Shown here in pieces: positions 17,847 through 26,094 of a DNA stretch of 45,754 nucleotides. Position numbers and translations under genes: made by a program. Position 1 is the stretch's first letter; each line of letters starts with the position of its first letter. The stretch comes from Buttiauxella warmboldiae (GTDB taxonomy: Bacteria > Pseudomonadota > Gammaproteobacteria > Enterobacterales > Enterobacteriaceae), in assembly GCF_003818135.1 (NCBI RefSeq), contig NZ_RPOH01000002.1:1-45754 (forward strand), given 5' to 3'. Under the pieces are notes generated by a model. The model was not told where the DNA came from. It worked only from the letters and a program-made list of their open reading frames with translations, and ran no database searches.

Positions 17847-19466
17847 ATGAAAATACCTTTTCGTATGACCACTTGTGCATTAACGCTGGCTGGCTTGTGC
17901 GCCCCTGTCTGGGCGGCGGATGTCCCGGCGGGCACCAAACTTGCGGCAGACCAGAGCCTAGTTCGCCATATTAAAGATGAGCCTGCATCCCTTGACCCGG
18001 TAAAAGCCGTTGGCCTGCCTGAAATTCAGGTTATTCGCGATCTGTTTGAAGGCCTGGTCAATCAAAATGAGAAAGGGCAGTTAGAGCCGGGCGTGGCAAG
18101 CAAATGGCAAAGCAATGATAACCGCACCTGGACATTTACCCTGCGTGATAATGCCCGCTGGTCAGACGGAAGCCCGGTCACGGCGCAAGATTTTGTTTAT
18201 AGCTGGCAGCGGCTGGTCGATCCTGAAAACACTTCGCCATTTGCCTGGTTTGCAGCGCTTGCGGGTATCAACAACGCGCAGGCCATTATCGAGGGTAAAA
18301 TGCCGGCGGATAAACTCGGCGTGACGGCGGTAGATGCCAGAACGCTGCGCATCCAGTTAGATAAACCCGTACCGTATTTCCCCAATCTGACGGCTAACTT
18401 CTCCCTCTATCCGGTCCCGGAAGCGGTGGTGAAGAAGTTCGGCAATAGCTGGACCAGGCCCGGCAACCTGGTAGGTAACGGCGCTTATACCCTGAAAGAG
18501 CGTATCGTTAATGAAAAACTGGTCGCGGTGCAGAATAAAAATTACTGGGATAACAGCAAAACGGTGATTAGCCAGGTGACCTTTATCCCGATTAATCAGG
18601 AGTCTTCCGCCACCAAACGCTATCTGGCGGGGGACATTGATATCACTGAATCCTTCCCGAAAAATCTCTACCAGAAGCTGCTTAAAGATATCCCCGCAGA
18701 GGTTTATACGCCGCCACAGCTGGGCACTTATTATTACGCGTTTAACACCCAGAAAGGGCCAACCGCCGATCGGCGTGTGCGCCTGGCGCTCAGCATGACG
18801 ATTGACCGCCAGATTATGGCCGAAAAGGTACTCGGTACGGGTGAGAAACCCGCATGGCGCTTTACTCCGGATGTAACCGCAGGCTTTAAGCCGGAAACCT
18901 CTTCTTTTGAGCAAATGAGCCAGGAAGAAGCCAATGCGCAGGCCAAAACGCTGCTGCAGGCGGCGGGTTATGGCCCGAACAAACCGCTAAAGCTGACGCT
19001 TTTGTATAACACCTCAGAAAACCACCAGAAAATTGCTATCGCCGTGGCGTCAATGTGGAAGAAAAATCTGGGGGTGGACGTGAAGCTGCAAAACCAGGAG
19101 TGGAAAACCTATATCGACAGCCGTAACACCGGTAATTTCGATGTTATTCGCGCCTCGTGGGTGGGGGACTATAACGAACCTTCTACTTTCCTGTCGCTGC
19201 TGAGCGCATCCCATAGCGGCAATATTTCACGTTTTAATTCACCGGAATATGACAAGGTCCTGCAACAGGCAAGCCAGGAGACTACCGCTCAGGCGCGTAA
19301 TCAAGACTACAACCAGGCTGAAAAAATTATCCAGCAGCAGGCGCCGATCGCCCCGATTTATCAGTACACCAACGGCCGCTTAATCAAGCCGTGGCTGAAG
19401 GGCTATCCGATTAATAACCCGGAAGATGTCGCTTACAGCCGCACCATGTATATAGTCGCGCACTAG
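17847..19466 (+). CDS. mppA: Murein tripeptide-binding protein MppA
   Basis: A 539-residue periplasmic SBP family 5 protein (E. coli MppA is 537). The signal peptide ends near PVWAADVP. It binds L-Ala-gamma-D-Glu-meso-DAP and delivers it to the Opp importer. Family motifs include EPASLDPVKAVGLPE near residue 47 and the OppA-like VRDLFEGLVNQ region. With mpaA and ycjG beside it, the local genes cover murein peptide uptake and catabolism. In E. coli, ynaI-uspE-fnr follow; here they are absent and a diguanylate cyclase locus follows. Confidence 0.95.
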   Translation: MKIPFRMTTCALTLAGLCAPVWAADVPAGTKLAADQSLVRHIKDEPASLDPVKAVGLPEIQVIRDLFEGLVNQNEKGQLEPGVASKWQSNDNRTWTFTLRDNARWSDGSPVTAQDFVYSWQRLVDPENTSPFAWFAALAGINNAQAIIEGKMPADKLGVTAVDARTLRIQLDKPVPYFPNLTANFSLYPVPEAVVKKFGNSWTRPGNLVGNGAYTLKERIVNEKLVAVQNKNYWDNSKTVISQVTFIPINQESSATKRYLAGDIDITESFPKNLYQKLLKDIPAEVYTPPQLGTYYYAFNTQKGPTADRRVRLALSMTIDRQIMAEKVLGTGEKPAWRFTPDVTAGFKPETSSFEQMSQEEANAQAKTLLQAAGYGPNKPLKLTLLYNTSENHQKIAIAVASMWKKNLGVDVKLQNQEWKTYIDSRNTGNFDVIRASWVGDYNEPSTFLSLLSASHSGNISRFNSPEYDKVLQQASQETTAQARNQDYNQAEKIIQQQAPIAPIYQYTNGRLIKPWLKGYPINNPEDVAYSRTMYIVAH

Positions 19467-19481
19467 CCGTCAGGCTAAGTT

Positions 19482-19513
19482 AGCATCAGGTCCCGAAATC
19501 GAGGCCTGATGCT
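19482..19513. terminator. Hairpin between mppA and the small membrane protein gene
   Basis: AGCATCAGG and CCTGATGCT form a perfect 9-bp stem with a 14-base loop, followed by a short T run on the + strand. Probably a shared terminator for the convergent transcripts. Confidence 0.65.
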
Positions 19514-19514
19514 T

Positions 19515-19613
19515 TCAGGAAGCGGAAGTTGCATAGCCACCGGCGATAAACCAGGTGATAAATACCAGCGCCGCAATAATGATGGCTATCGGAAACAGTA
19601 CGCCAATTTTCAT
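19515..19613 (-). CDS. yoaK: YoaK-like 32-residue small membrane protein
   Basis: A 32-residue ORF that reads MKIGVLFPIAIIIAALVF then ITWFIAGGYATSAS. It has one TM helix (about 5-24). It resembles E. coli YoaK (32 residues, MRIGIIFP..., ...GGYAAPGA) as I recall it. It starts 11 bases after the stop of the diguanylate cyclase gene on the same strand, with GAGAGAAC as the ribosome site, so the two are cotranscribed. In E. coli yoaK also lies beside a diguanylate cyclase gene (dgcP/yeaP). Function is unknown. The symbol rests on similarity from memory. Confidence 0.82.
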   Translation of the reverse strand: MKIGVLFPIAIIIAALVFITWFIAGGYATSAS

Positions 19614-19624
19614 TGTTCTCTCAT

Positions 19625-20767
19625 TTATTCATCGCTAAAAGTTTGCCACTGGTTGCGGCCGTGTTTTTTGGCTTTATATAACGCGGCATCAGCCTGCGCG
19701 ATAAGCCTCGTGCTGGTAGTTTCCGGCCTGAGGTTGGCGATTCCCATACTGGTAGTCACATACCCCGTGACTGGCGACCCCACATGAGGAATGGCCAGCG
19801 CCTGGAGTTTCTGCCGGATCCGCTCCGCCACTTCTATCGCCTGCTGCTCGGTGGCCTCCGGGAGCAGTATAATAAACTCTTCACCACCAAAGCGTGCCAC
19901 GACATCCTGCGTTGAACGGGTTGCCGCCACAAGGCACTGAGCAATATTCACCAGACACTCGTCACCGGCCTGATGGCCATAATGGTCGTTATACTTCTTG
20001 AAGTAATCAACATCCAGCATCACTAAAGATAGCGGTGTGTGGCACTGCTGCTGACGCTGCATGGCTTTATCCAGCAGCAGATGGAACGAGCGACGATTGG
20101 CGATGCCGGTTAACGGGTCGAGGTTGGCCAGATCCTGTAGCTGTTTAATTAACACTCGGTTTTCTTGTTCACGACGGATAGCCAGAACAAACCAGCTGCG
20201 TAAAATCCGCCGCCCGGACTCAAACAGGCCGGCCAGAAGGAGATAGAGCAGCGCGTTTAGCAGGGTCAGGTCAGAGGGATAGATAAAGTTACAGAACAGT
20301 ATCACCACCCAGATGGGCAGGGTAAAACTCAGCAACACGCGACCATCAAAATAGAGTGAAATCAGCGCGGTGAAAATCAGCAGGGCGGCGAAGGGGAACA
20401 CAATTCGCGAATCACCACTGGCCAGCAGCAGATAAAAACAGCCCATCCATAACGCGCTGATAGCAATCAATGCCCCGGACAGCAGCTTGCTCAGCCATTC
20501 GGCGTGCTGGTCGTACGCCATGCGCAAAATGAATATGGTTGAGGATGAGATAGCCAGTATCAGCCCCATCAGTATTTCCAGCACGGGAAATGCGTCGGTA
20601 AGGCTGATGGTTTTCTCAAGCGGCGAAAAGTAGTGTCTGCCTAAAATAAACAGGCTGAACAACAGGTTAATCCACAAAAACCAGGGGCCGCTGACGGTGA
20701 TCGCCCGCTGGCGCATGGTCTTCAGGCGAAGGTCTAAATTAAGCGAATCGCTACGTCTTACTGGCAA
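19625..20767 (-). CDS. Membrane-bound diguanylate cyclase (GGDEF)
   Basis: A 380-residue protein with about six TM helices (residues 28-205) followed by a GGDEF domain (about 215-378). Active-site motif is GGEEF in ARFGGEEFIILLPEA, with LDPLTGIANRRSFH at the domain start and LDVDYFKKYND for Mg binding. It should make cyclic di-GMP. The inhibitory I-site RxxD is replaced by STQD, so product inhibition may be lost. The start appears to be TTG 20767 with GGAG seven bases upstream; ATG at residue 18 is an alternative. It is followed by the yoaK-like gene. Confidence 0.92.
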   Translation of the reverse strand: MPVRRSDSLNLDLRLKTMRQRAITVSGPWFLWINLLFSLFILGRHYFSPLEKTISLTDAFPVLEILMGLILAISSSTIFILRMAYDQHAEWLSKLLSGALIAISALWMGCFYLLLASGDSRIVFPFAALLIFTALISLYFDGRVLLSFTLPIWVVILFCNFIYPSDLTLLNALLYLLLAGLFESGRRILRSWFVLAIRREQENRVLIKQLQDLANLDPLTGIANRRSFHLLLDKAMQRQQQCHTPLSLVMLDVDYFKKYNDHYGHQAGDECLVNIAQCLVAATRSTQDVVARFGGEEFIILLPEATEQQAIEVAERIRQKLQALAIPHVGSPVTGYVTTSMGIANLRPETTSTRLIAQADAALYKAKKHGRNQWQTFSDE

Positions 20768-20933
20768 ACATCATCTCCGTATGCCGCACGGCATGTCTGA
20801 AGGGAAAAAAACAACATAAATGTAACATTTTTTATTGAATAAATTCAGCGCGTTTGCATTTATTTTCGAGTTACATAACAAAAGAAGATGGCTAGACTGA
20901 CATCAGAGATGGGTAACGCGTGGAGATAATGCA

Positions 20934-21917
20934 GTGGAAACCATTAAGGGACAGCAATTAAATGTGCCGGATGCCGTATTAGCCTGGCAATTGGACGGCA
21001 AAGGTGGGGTCGAAACGATTGAAGTTAACGATACCATTGATGCCGGGCATCCCGCCTGGCTGCATTTAAATTACGCCAATAGCGAAAGCGCTGAGTGGCT
21101 TGCGACAACGCCTTTGCTGCCCAATTATGTGCGTGATGCCCTGGCGGGGGAAAGTTTGCGCCCGCGAGTGACGCGGATCGGGGAGGGGACGCTAATCACG
21201 CTGCGCTGCATCAATGGCAGCACGGATGAACGGCCGGACCAGCTCGTAGCCATGCGTTTATACATTGATGAGCGGCTCATTGTCTCAACCCGGCAGCGCC
21301 GGGTGCTGGCGCTGGATGATGTGATAAACGATCTTAAAAAAGGTACCGGCCCAACGGATTGCGGAAGCTGGCTGGTGGATGTGTGTGATGCGCTGACCGA
21401 TCACGCCAGTGAGTTTATTGAACAGCTTCATGACAAAATTATCGACCTGGAAGATAACCTGTTGGATCAGCAAATTCCACCGCGCGGGTTTCTTGCGCTG
21501 CTACGCAAACAGCTAATCGTTATGCGCCGCTATATGGCCCCCCAGCGCGATGTGTATGCCCGTCTTTCAAGCGAACGTTTACCGTGGATGACTGACGATC
21601 ACCGTCGCCGGATGCAGGACATCTCCGACAGATTAGGGCGCGGGCTGGATGAAATCGATGCCTGTATTGCCCGTACGGCGGTGATGGCTGATGAAATTGC
21701 ACAGATGATGCAGGAAGCGATGGGCAGACGAACCTACACCATGTCATTAATGGCGATGGTCTTTTTACCCAGCACCTTTTTAACCGGGCTATTTGGCGTG
21801 AATTTAGGGGGCATCCCGGGCGGCGACTGGCATTTGGGCTTCAGCCTGTTCTGTATCATGTTGGTGGTTGTTATAGGCGGTGTTGCCTGGTGGTTACATC
21901 GTAGTAAATGGTTGTAA
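20934..21917 (+). CDS. zntB: Zinc transport protein ZntB
   Basis: A 327-residue CorA/MIT-family transporter, identical in length to E. coli ZntB. It has a large N-terminal cytosolic domain and two C-terminal TM helices. The first ends in the family loop GVN ([14 protein letters not shown]), the second in the basic tail WWLHRSKWL. It moves zinc across the inner membrane, driven by the proton gradient. It is divergent from the diguanylate cyclase and is followed by fnrS, as in E. coli. Confidence 0.96.
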   Translation: METIKGQQLNVPDAVLAWQLDGKGGVETIEVNDTIDAGHPAWLHLNYANSESAEWLATTPLLPNYVRDALAGESLRPRVTRIGEGTLITLRCINGSTDERPDQLVAMRLYIDERLIVSTRQRRVLALDDVINDLKKGTGPTDCGSWLVDVCDALTDHASEFIEQLHDKIIDLEDNLLDQQIPPRGFLALLRKQLIVMRRYMAPQRDVYARLSSERLPWMTDDHRRRMQDISDRLGRGLDEIDACIARTAVMADEIAQMMQEAMGRRTYTMSLMAMVFLPSTFLTGLFGVNLGGIPGGDWHLGFSLFCIMLVVVIGGVAWWLHRSKWL

Positions 21918-21963
21918 AATTTAACATTTTTAACATTATGCCGATGAAAAAAGGCGGCGATAT

Positions 21964-21977
21964 TTGCGCAAGGTCAA
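21964..21977 (+). promoter_or_regulatory. FNR box of fnrS
   Basis: TTGCG-CAAG-GTCAA matches TTGAT-N4-ATCAA at 7 of 10 positions, centred about 42 bases before the FnrS start. This is the class II activator position. A -10 like TATCTC lies at 22003-22008. Confidence 0.75.
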
Positions 21978-22012
21978 TAAATGGAACGCCGGTTCAAGGC
22001 ACTATCTCTCTC

Positions 22013-22132
22013 GCAGGTGAATGCAACGTCAAGCGATGGGCGTTGCGCTCCATATTGTCTTACTTCCTTTTTTAGAATTACTGCATAGCACAATTGATTC
22101 GTACGAGCCGACTATTAGTCGGCTTTTTTTTT
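22013..22132 (+). ncRNA. fnrS: FnrS, anaerobically induced Hfq-binding sRNA
   Basis: The about 120-base sequence follows E. coli FnrS closely: GCAGGTGAATGCAACGTC at the 5' end, the GCGATGGGCGTTGCGC region, the CTTACTTCCTTTTTT single-stranded seed region, and a terminator (AGCCGACT-ATT-AGTCGGCT, T9) at 22106-22132. It is activated by FNR and represses mRNAs for aerobic enzymes (for example sodB, maeA, gpmA in E. coli). The location after zntB is conserved. Confidence 0.93.
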
Positions 22133-22182
22133 GTCTGTGCTATGTAGTCTATGCTTAAAAGGAGTGATGACAGGAGGCAATA

Positions 22183-22335
22183 ATGACTGATTCCAGAAGT
22201 ATGCTTATGAGCGACCCGACGTTTCCGGGTGAACCTACCCCAACACCCGATCCGATTCCAAAACCCCAGCCGATTCCGGATCCACCCGTAGAACCCGATC
22301 CCAGACCTATTATCGATCCGCCACCGCATATGTAG
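22183..22335 (+). CDS. Proline-rich small protein, 50 residues
   Basis: A perfect AGGAGG (22172-22177) lies 5 bases before the ATG. The 50-residue product starts MTDSRSMLMSDPTFPG and continues as a run of Pro-X repeats (PTPTPDPIPKPQPIPDPP...), ending IIDPPPHM. About 17 residues are proline. It has no signal peptide or TM segment, is probably extended (polyproline II), and is acidic. It begins 51 bases after the fnrS terminator. I do not know its function. The ribosome site and strong repeat bias argue for a real gene. Confidence 0.75.
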   Translation: MTDSRSMLMSDPTFPGEPTPTPDPIPKPQPIPDPPVEPDPRPIIDPPPHM

Positions 22336-22337
22336 AT

Positions 22338-22363
22338 GCCTCCCTCTCTCAGATAAGGGAGGC
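22338..22363 (+). terminator. Hairpin after the proline-rich ORF
   Basis: GCCTCCCT, 10-base loop, AGGGAGGC: a perfect 8-bp stem three bases after the TAG stop. The T run is poor. Confidence 0.6.
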
Positions 22364-22488
22364 CTCTTATACATAACAACTTGCACCTCACTCTGGCAAT
22401 CTGTCAGGGTGAGATTTGTAAGTTTCGCCGGTTTTCCGTTCACCTGAGCCGATAGTTATCTCTGCAACTTCTGGCGAGGGAAGAGGCT

Positions 22489-23409
22489 TTATTTGATTTC
22501 GATAACATCCAGCCGTTGTACCGGTATCTCGCTGTCGTCATCTTCTGGTTGCCAGCCCGCAGGCTGCATCGGCAACTCTTCACGGTCGAAGGCTAAATCG
22601 CCGCCATCAATGACTTCAGCGCCGTGTTGCAGGCCTTTGAAATCGAATAGCTCGGTGTCGCACAGATGCGACGGCACGACGTTCTGCATGGCGCTGAACA
22701 TTGTTTCGATGCGGCCAGGATAGCGCTTATCCCAGTCACGCAGCATCTCGCCAATAACCTGACGTTGCAGATTAGGCTGTGAACCGCATAAGTTACACGG
22801 AATAATCGGATACTCACGTGCGGTGGCAAAGCGCTCAATATCTTTTTCACGGCAGTAGGCCAGCGGGCGAATCACAAGATGCTTACCATCATCGCTCATC
22901 AATTTTGGCGGCATGCCTTTCAGCTTGCCACCGTAGAACATATTGAGGAACAGCGTCTGGAGGATATCGTCACGGTGATGGCCAAGCGCGATTTTGGTCG
23001 CCCCCAGCTCGGTCGCTGTACGGTAAAGAATGCCGCGGCGTAGGCGAGAGCACAGAGAGCAGGTGGTTTTACCCTCAGGGATCTTATCTTTAACGATTCC
23101 GTAAGTGTTCTCTTCGACAATTTTGTATTCAACGCCAATGCTTTCCAGATATGCCGGCAGAATATGCTCAGGGAAGCCCGGCTGTTTCTGATCGAGGTTG
23201 ACGGCGACCAGGCTGAAATTAATCGGCGCGCTCTGCTGCAAATTGCGCAGAATTTCCAGCATGGTATAGCTGTCTTTGCCACCGGACAGGCAGACCATAA
23301 TGCGGTCGCCTTCTTCAATCATATTGTAATCAGCGATCGCTTCACCTACGTTACGGCGCAGGCGTTTCTGTAATTTGTTCAGGTTATAAATTTCTTTTTG
23401 ACTGGTCAT
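22489..23409 (-). CDS. ttcA: tRNA 2-thiocytidine(32) synthetase TtcA
   Basis: A 306-residue PP-loop enzyme (E. coli 311) that thiolates C32 in certain tRNAs, using ATP and a [4Fe-4S] cluster. The PP-loop is SGGKDS at 42-47; cluster cysteines are C117 and C120 (CSLC) and C205 (PCNLC). The ribosome site is GAGAAA before the ATG. In E. coli K-12 the Rac prophage is integrated in ttcA; here ttcA is intact, and the space up to dbpA carries extra genes. Confidence 0.96.
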   Translation of the reverse strand: MTSQKEIYNLNKLQKRLRRNVGEAIADYNMIEEGDRIMVCLSGGKDSYTMLEILRNLQQSAPINFSLVAVNLDQKQPGFPEHILPAYLESIGVEYKIVEENTYGIVKDKIPEGKTTCSLCSRLRRGILYRTATELGATKIALGHHRDDILQTLFLNMFYGGKLKGMPPKLMSDDGKHLVIRPLAYCREKDIERFATAREYPIIPCNLCGSQPNLQRQVIGEMLRDWDKRYPGRIETMFSAMQNVVPSHLCDTELFDFKGLQHGAEVIDGGDLAFDREELPMQPAGWQPEDDDSEIPVQRLDVIEIK

Positions 23410-23572
23410 GGATTTCTCAGGCTAAACCAACACGCATAACGCGTAATACTGGCGTGTATGGTACGGATTGGCGCGACGAATACCAGCACGTTTTGCAGCG
23501 ATTTGCCATTGTGGGGCTGGCTGAATGACCAATGAAGCGGGCAAAAACATGACGGCGCTGGATTGTTAGTGA

Positions 23573-23601
23573 TTGCATGGGCAATTTCACTTATGTATTA
23601 T
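23573..23601 (+). promoter_or_regulatory. Stable-RNA-type sigma-70 promoter for the tRNA-like gene
   Basis: TTGCAT, exactly 17 bases, TATTAT, then GCGCCGCCGG as discriminator. A GC-rich discriminator starting GCGCC is typical of stringently controlled rRNA and tRNA promoters. Transcription would begin near 23608, about 60 bases before the tRNA 5' end. Confidence 0.7.
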
Positions 23602-23669
23602 GCGCCGCCGGTCTTTATCCCTGCTTGAAGTAAGCGATTGTAAGGGACATGCCCGGCGGTGTTACCAAA

Positions 23670-23743
23670 CCGCCACTAGCTCATCGGGAAGAGCGGCAAC
23701 AGCAGTGTTGTAGTACGGGGTTCGAGGCTCCGGTGGCGGACCA
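23670..23743 (+). tRNA. Atypical tRNA or tRNA-like RNA, anticodon undetermined
   Basis: The 74 bases fold as a cloverleaf. The acceptor stem is perfect over 7 bp (CCGCCAC/GTGGCGG), followed by T8 and A9. The D arm is GCTC/GAGC with loop ATCGGGAA (A14, G18, G19 present). The T arm is CGGGG/CTCCG with loop TTCGAGG (G53, T54, T55, C56, A58, C61 present). Discriminator is A73 and CCA is encoded. The anticodon arm is abnormal: GCAAC/GTTGT encloses only six bases (AGCAGT), and U33 is missing, so no normal anticodon can be assigned. C1-G72 with A73 recalls tRNA-Pro. It may be a regulatory tRNA-like RNA, a non-canonical tRNA, or a decaying copy. Confidence 0.68.
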
Positions 23744-23861
23744 AAACAACCATCTTAAAATGGTTCTCACTCTTCCATACGCTCTCTATCCTTCCTTAAA
23801 CAAATCTTTAGCCGATCGCTCTGGTTAAATATATTTGCGACAATAATTAAGCTAAATAAAT

Positions 23862-23996
23862 TCAGTTAATCGCCTCAATTTTATTAAGGAAGTGAAAAGA
23901 GTGAGCGGGGGGCGCGAAGGTATTTATCAGTATCAGAAGCCATGCCAGAATCACAAACGCTAAACAGAGCAGGGCGATTTTAAATCCACGTAGCAT
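23862..23996 (-). CDS. Possible 44-residue single-TM protein downstream of the bor-like gene
   Basis: From ATG 23996 the frame encodes a short basic N-terminus (MLRGFK), one strong TM helix (IALLCLAFVILAWLLILI) and a C-terminal tail with two His residues. It lies 66 bases after the Bor-like lipoprotein gene on the same strand. The ribosome site is weak and the frame extends to 24050. I do not recognise it. Hydrophobicity makes it plausible as a small membrane protein. Confidence 0.4.
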   Translation of the reverse strand: MLRGFKIALLCLAFVILAWLLILINTFAPPAHSFHFLNKIEAIN

Positions 23997-24062
23997 TGAA
24001 AATATCTTGTCGTATAACCCTGTAGTTTGATTAAAGCCAGCGCATGGCACTGGCAGTAAAAT

Positions 24063-24353
24063 TTATTTAGCGCAGTAAACGCGAGCATCACGCGGGGTAT
24101 AAATACCAAACGTAACAAAGCTCAGTAAGCCGTTCACGAAAGTCTGTTGAACTTCCGTACGAACAACTTTATCTGCACCGCCACATACCGCAGCCGCATC
24201 AATAGTTTTGGTTTGGCCAATACCGCTAACAAAGAAGTGGTGCGTCGTGGTTTGCTGAGGTTTTTCAGCAATCTCTTTATTGATGGTGAAACGTTGCTGC
24301 GCGCAGCCAGATAAAACCACGGTAGCGATAACTGCTATCATTAACTTTTTCAT
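24063..24353 (-). CDS. Bor-family lipoprotein
   Basis: A 96-residue lipoprotein. Signal peptide with lipobox LSGC (C17), then the Bor/Iss core: HHFFVSGIGQTKTIDAA, CGGAD, QQTFVNGLLSFVTFGIYTP and a C-terminal ARVYC. It is closely similar to phage lambda Bor, an outer-membrane serum-resistance protein expressed from the lysogen. No other phage gene is present, so it is either a domesticated moron or a chromosomal homologue. It lies between ttcA, a prophage integration gene in E. coli, and dbpA. Confidence 0.92.
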   Translation of the reverse strand: MKKLMIAVIATVVLSGCAQQRFTINKEIAEKPQQTTTHHFFVSGIGQTKTIDAAAVCGGADKVVRTEVQQTFVNGLLSFVTFGIYTPRDARVYCAK

Positions 24354-24672
24354 AACAACCCTTTTTTATTTATGGTAACCCTCAGCAGATTCTCACTGTC
24401 ATTAACGATAAGAAATCCGACCAGTGGTTAATGTAGCAATAATGTCGTTATTTTTATCCTCTGCCAAATAAATCCATCGGCATTGCCATGTGCGCAGCCC
24501 ACTCGTGCAGTCATAATGGTAAACATAATAGCGTGGCAAAAACTGACTCTATTGCTGTTTGTTATTCCCGCTGGCGGTACGATTTATGCCGGAAAATGCC
24601 GCGTTGTACCTGCGATTCTGCTAATATGCGCGCCAGACGCTGTCTGACAGCCCATTAATTGAGAGTATAACT
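24354..24672. other. Divergent intergenic region, bor-like/dbpA
   Basis: 318 bases holding the promoters of both divergent genes. I see no RNA gene or mobile-element end in it. Confidence 0.5.
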
Positions 24673-26046
24673 GTGACATCTTTTGCTACCCTGAACGTTC
24701 TGCCAGCAGAACAACTCGCCAACCTTACCGAGCTTGGTTACCACACCATGACGCCTGTTCAGGCGGCCGCGTTACCCGCAATACTGGCTGGGAAAGATGT
24801 CCGTGCGCAGGCCAAAACCGGCAGTGGTAAAACCGCCGCCTTTGGCCTGGGTTTACTGCAACATATTGATGCAAGCCAGTTTATTACTCAGTCGCTGGTA
24901 TTGTGCCCAACGCGCGAGCTGGCAGACCAGGTGGCTAAAGAGCTGCGTCGCCTGGCGCGCTATATGCCCAATATCAAGGTGCTGACGCTGTGCGGCGGAC
25001 AGCCGTTTGGCGCGCAGCGCGATTCACTGCAGCATGCGCCGCATGTGATTGTCGCCACGCCGGGCCGTTTGTTGGATCACCTGAAAAAAGAGACGGTGAA
25101 GCTTGATGCCCTGCAAACGCTGGTGCTCGATGAAGCAGACCGTATGCTGGATATGGGATTTGCTGACGCCATTGACGAGGTGATCGGCCATGCGCCGCAG
25201 GATCGTCAGACGCTGCTTTTCTCGGCCACGTGGCCAACAGCCATTGCATCGATCAGCTCCCGCGTGCAGCGCGCACCGGAAACTATCGAAATTGATTCCG
25301 TTGACGAATTGCCTGCCGTTGAGCAGCAGTTTTATGAAATCTCACGCAGTGGCAAAATCAGCCTGCTGCAAAAGCTGCTGAGCAAGCATCAGCCCGCATC
25401 TTGTGTGGTGTTCTGCAATACCAAAAAAGATTGTCAGGCGGTTTGTGACGCCCTGACGGAGAGCAATCAAAGCGTGCTGGCGCTGCATGGTGATATGGAG
25501 CAGCGCGACCGCGACCAGACGCTGGTGCGTTTTGCTAACGGCAGCAGCCGCGTGCTGGTAGCCACCGACGTTGCCGCTCGTGGTCTGGATATCAAGGCGC
25601 TGGAGATGGTCATTAACTATGAACTTTCCTGGGATCCGGAAGTTCACGTGCACCGCATCGGCCGTACCGCCCGCGCCGGGGAGAGTGGCTTAGCCATCAG
25701 CCTGTGTGCGCCGGAAGAAGCGCAGCGCGCCAGCGTACTGGCTGACATGCTGAATTTATCCCTCAACTGGCAGCCGGCACCTACGGGTGGCAGTATCAAA
25801 CCGCTTGAGGCAACCATGTCGACACTGTGCATCGACGGTGGCAAGAAAGCAAAAATGCGTCCGGGGGATATTCTCGGCGCCTTGACCGGCGATATGGGGC
25901 TGGACGGTACAGATATCGGCAAAATCGATGTGCATCCGATGCACGTGTATGTTGCGATTCGTGAGTCTGTGGCACGCCATGCGTGGAAGCAGCTGCAGCA
26001 GGGTAAAATTAAAGGCAAATCGGTTAAAGTACGTTTGCTGAAATAA
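24673..26046 (+). CDS. dbpA: ATP-dependent RNA helicase DbpA
   Basis: A 457-residue DEAD-box helicase, the same length as in E. coli, acting in 50S subunit assembly by binding hairpin 92 of 23S rRNA. Q motif MTPVQAAALP, Walker A AKTGSGKT near 48-55, PTRELA, DEAD near 154, SAT, and HRIGRTARAG motif VI. The C-terminal RNA-binding domain (about 380-457) ends KGKSVKVRLLK. The start codon is GTG at 24673. In E. coli dbpA lies between fnrS and ttcA in the same neighbourhood; here it is on the far side of ttcA. Confidence 0.96.
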   Translation: MTSFATLNVLPAEQLANLTELGYHTMTPVQAAALPAILAGKDVRAQAKTGSGKTAAFGLGLLQHIDASQFITQSLVLCPTRELADQVAKELRRLARYMPNIKVLTLCGGQPFGAQRDSLQHAPHVIVATPGRLLDHLKKETVKLDALQTLVLDEADRMLDMGFADAIDEVIGHAPQDRQTLLFSATWPTAIASISSRVQRAPETIEIDSVDELPAVEQQFYEISRSGKISLLQKLLSKHQPASCVVFCNTKKDCQAVCDALTESNQSVLALHGDMEQRDRDQTLVRFANGSSRVLVATDVAARGLDIKALEMVINYELSWDPEVHVHRIGRTARAGESGLAISLCAPEEAQRASVLADMLNLSLNWQPAPTGGSIKPLEATMSTLCIDGGKKAKMRPGDILGALTGDMGLDGTDIGKIDVHPMHVYVAIRESVARHAWKQLQQGKIKGKSVKVRLLK

Positions 26047-26056
26047 AGTTTTAACA

Positions 26057-26094
26057 CCTCTCCCTGCGATATTCGCGCGGGGAGAGGCTCTTTT
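26057..26094 (+). terminator. Rho-independent terminator of dbpA
   Basis: CCTCTCCC, 15-base loop, GGGAGAGG, then CTCTTTT. Confidence 0.82.

Noticed and set aside
23862-24353. Complete prophage at ttcA-dbpA
   Set aside because: Only a Bor-like gene and a small ORF are present; there is no integrase, repressor, att duplication or structural gene.
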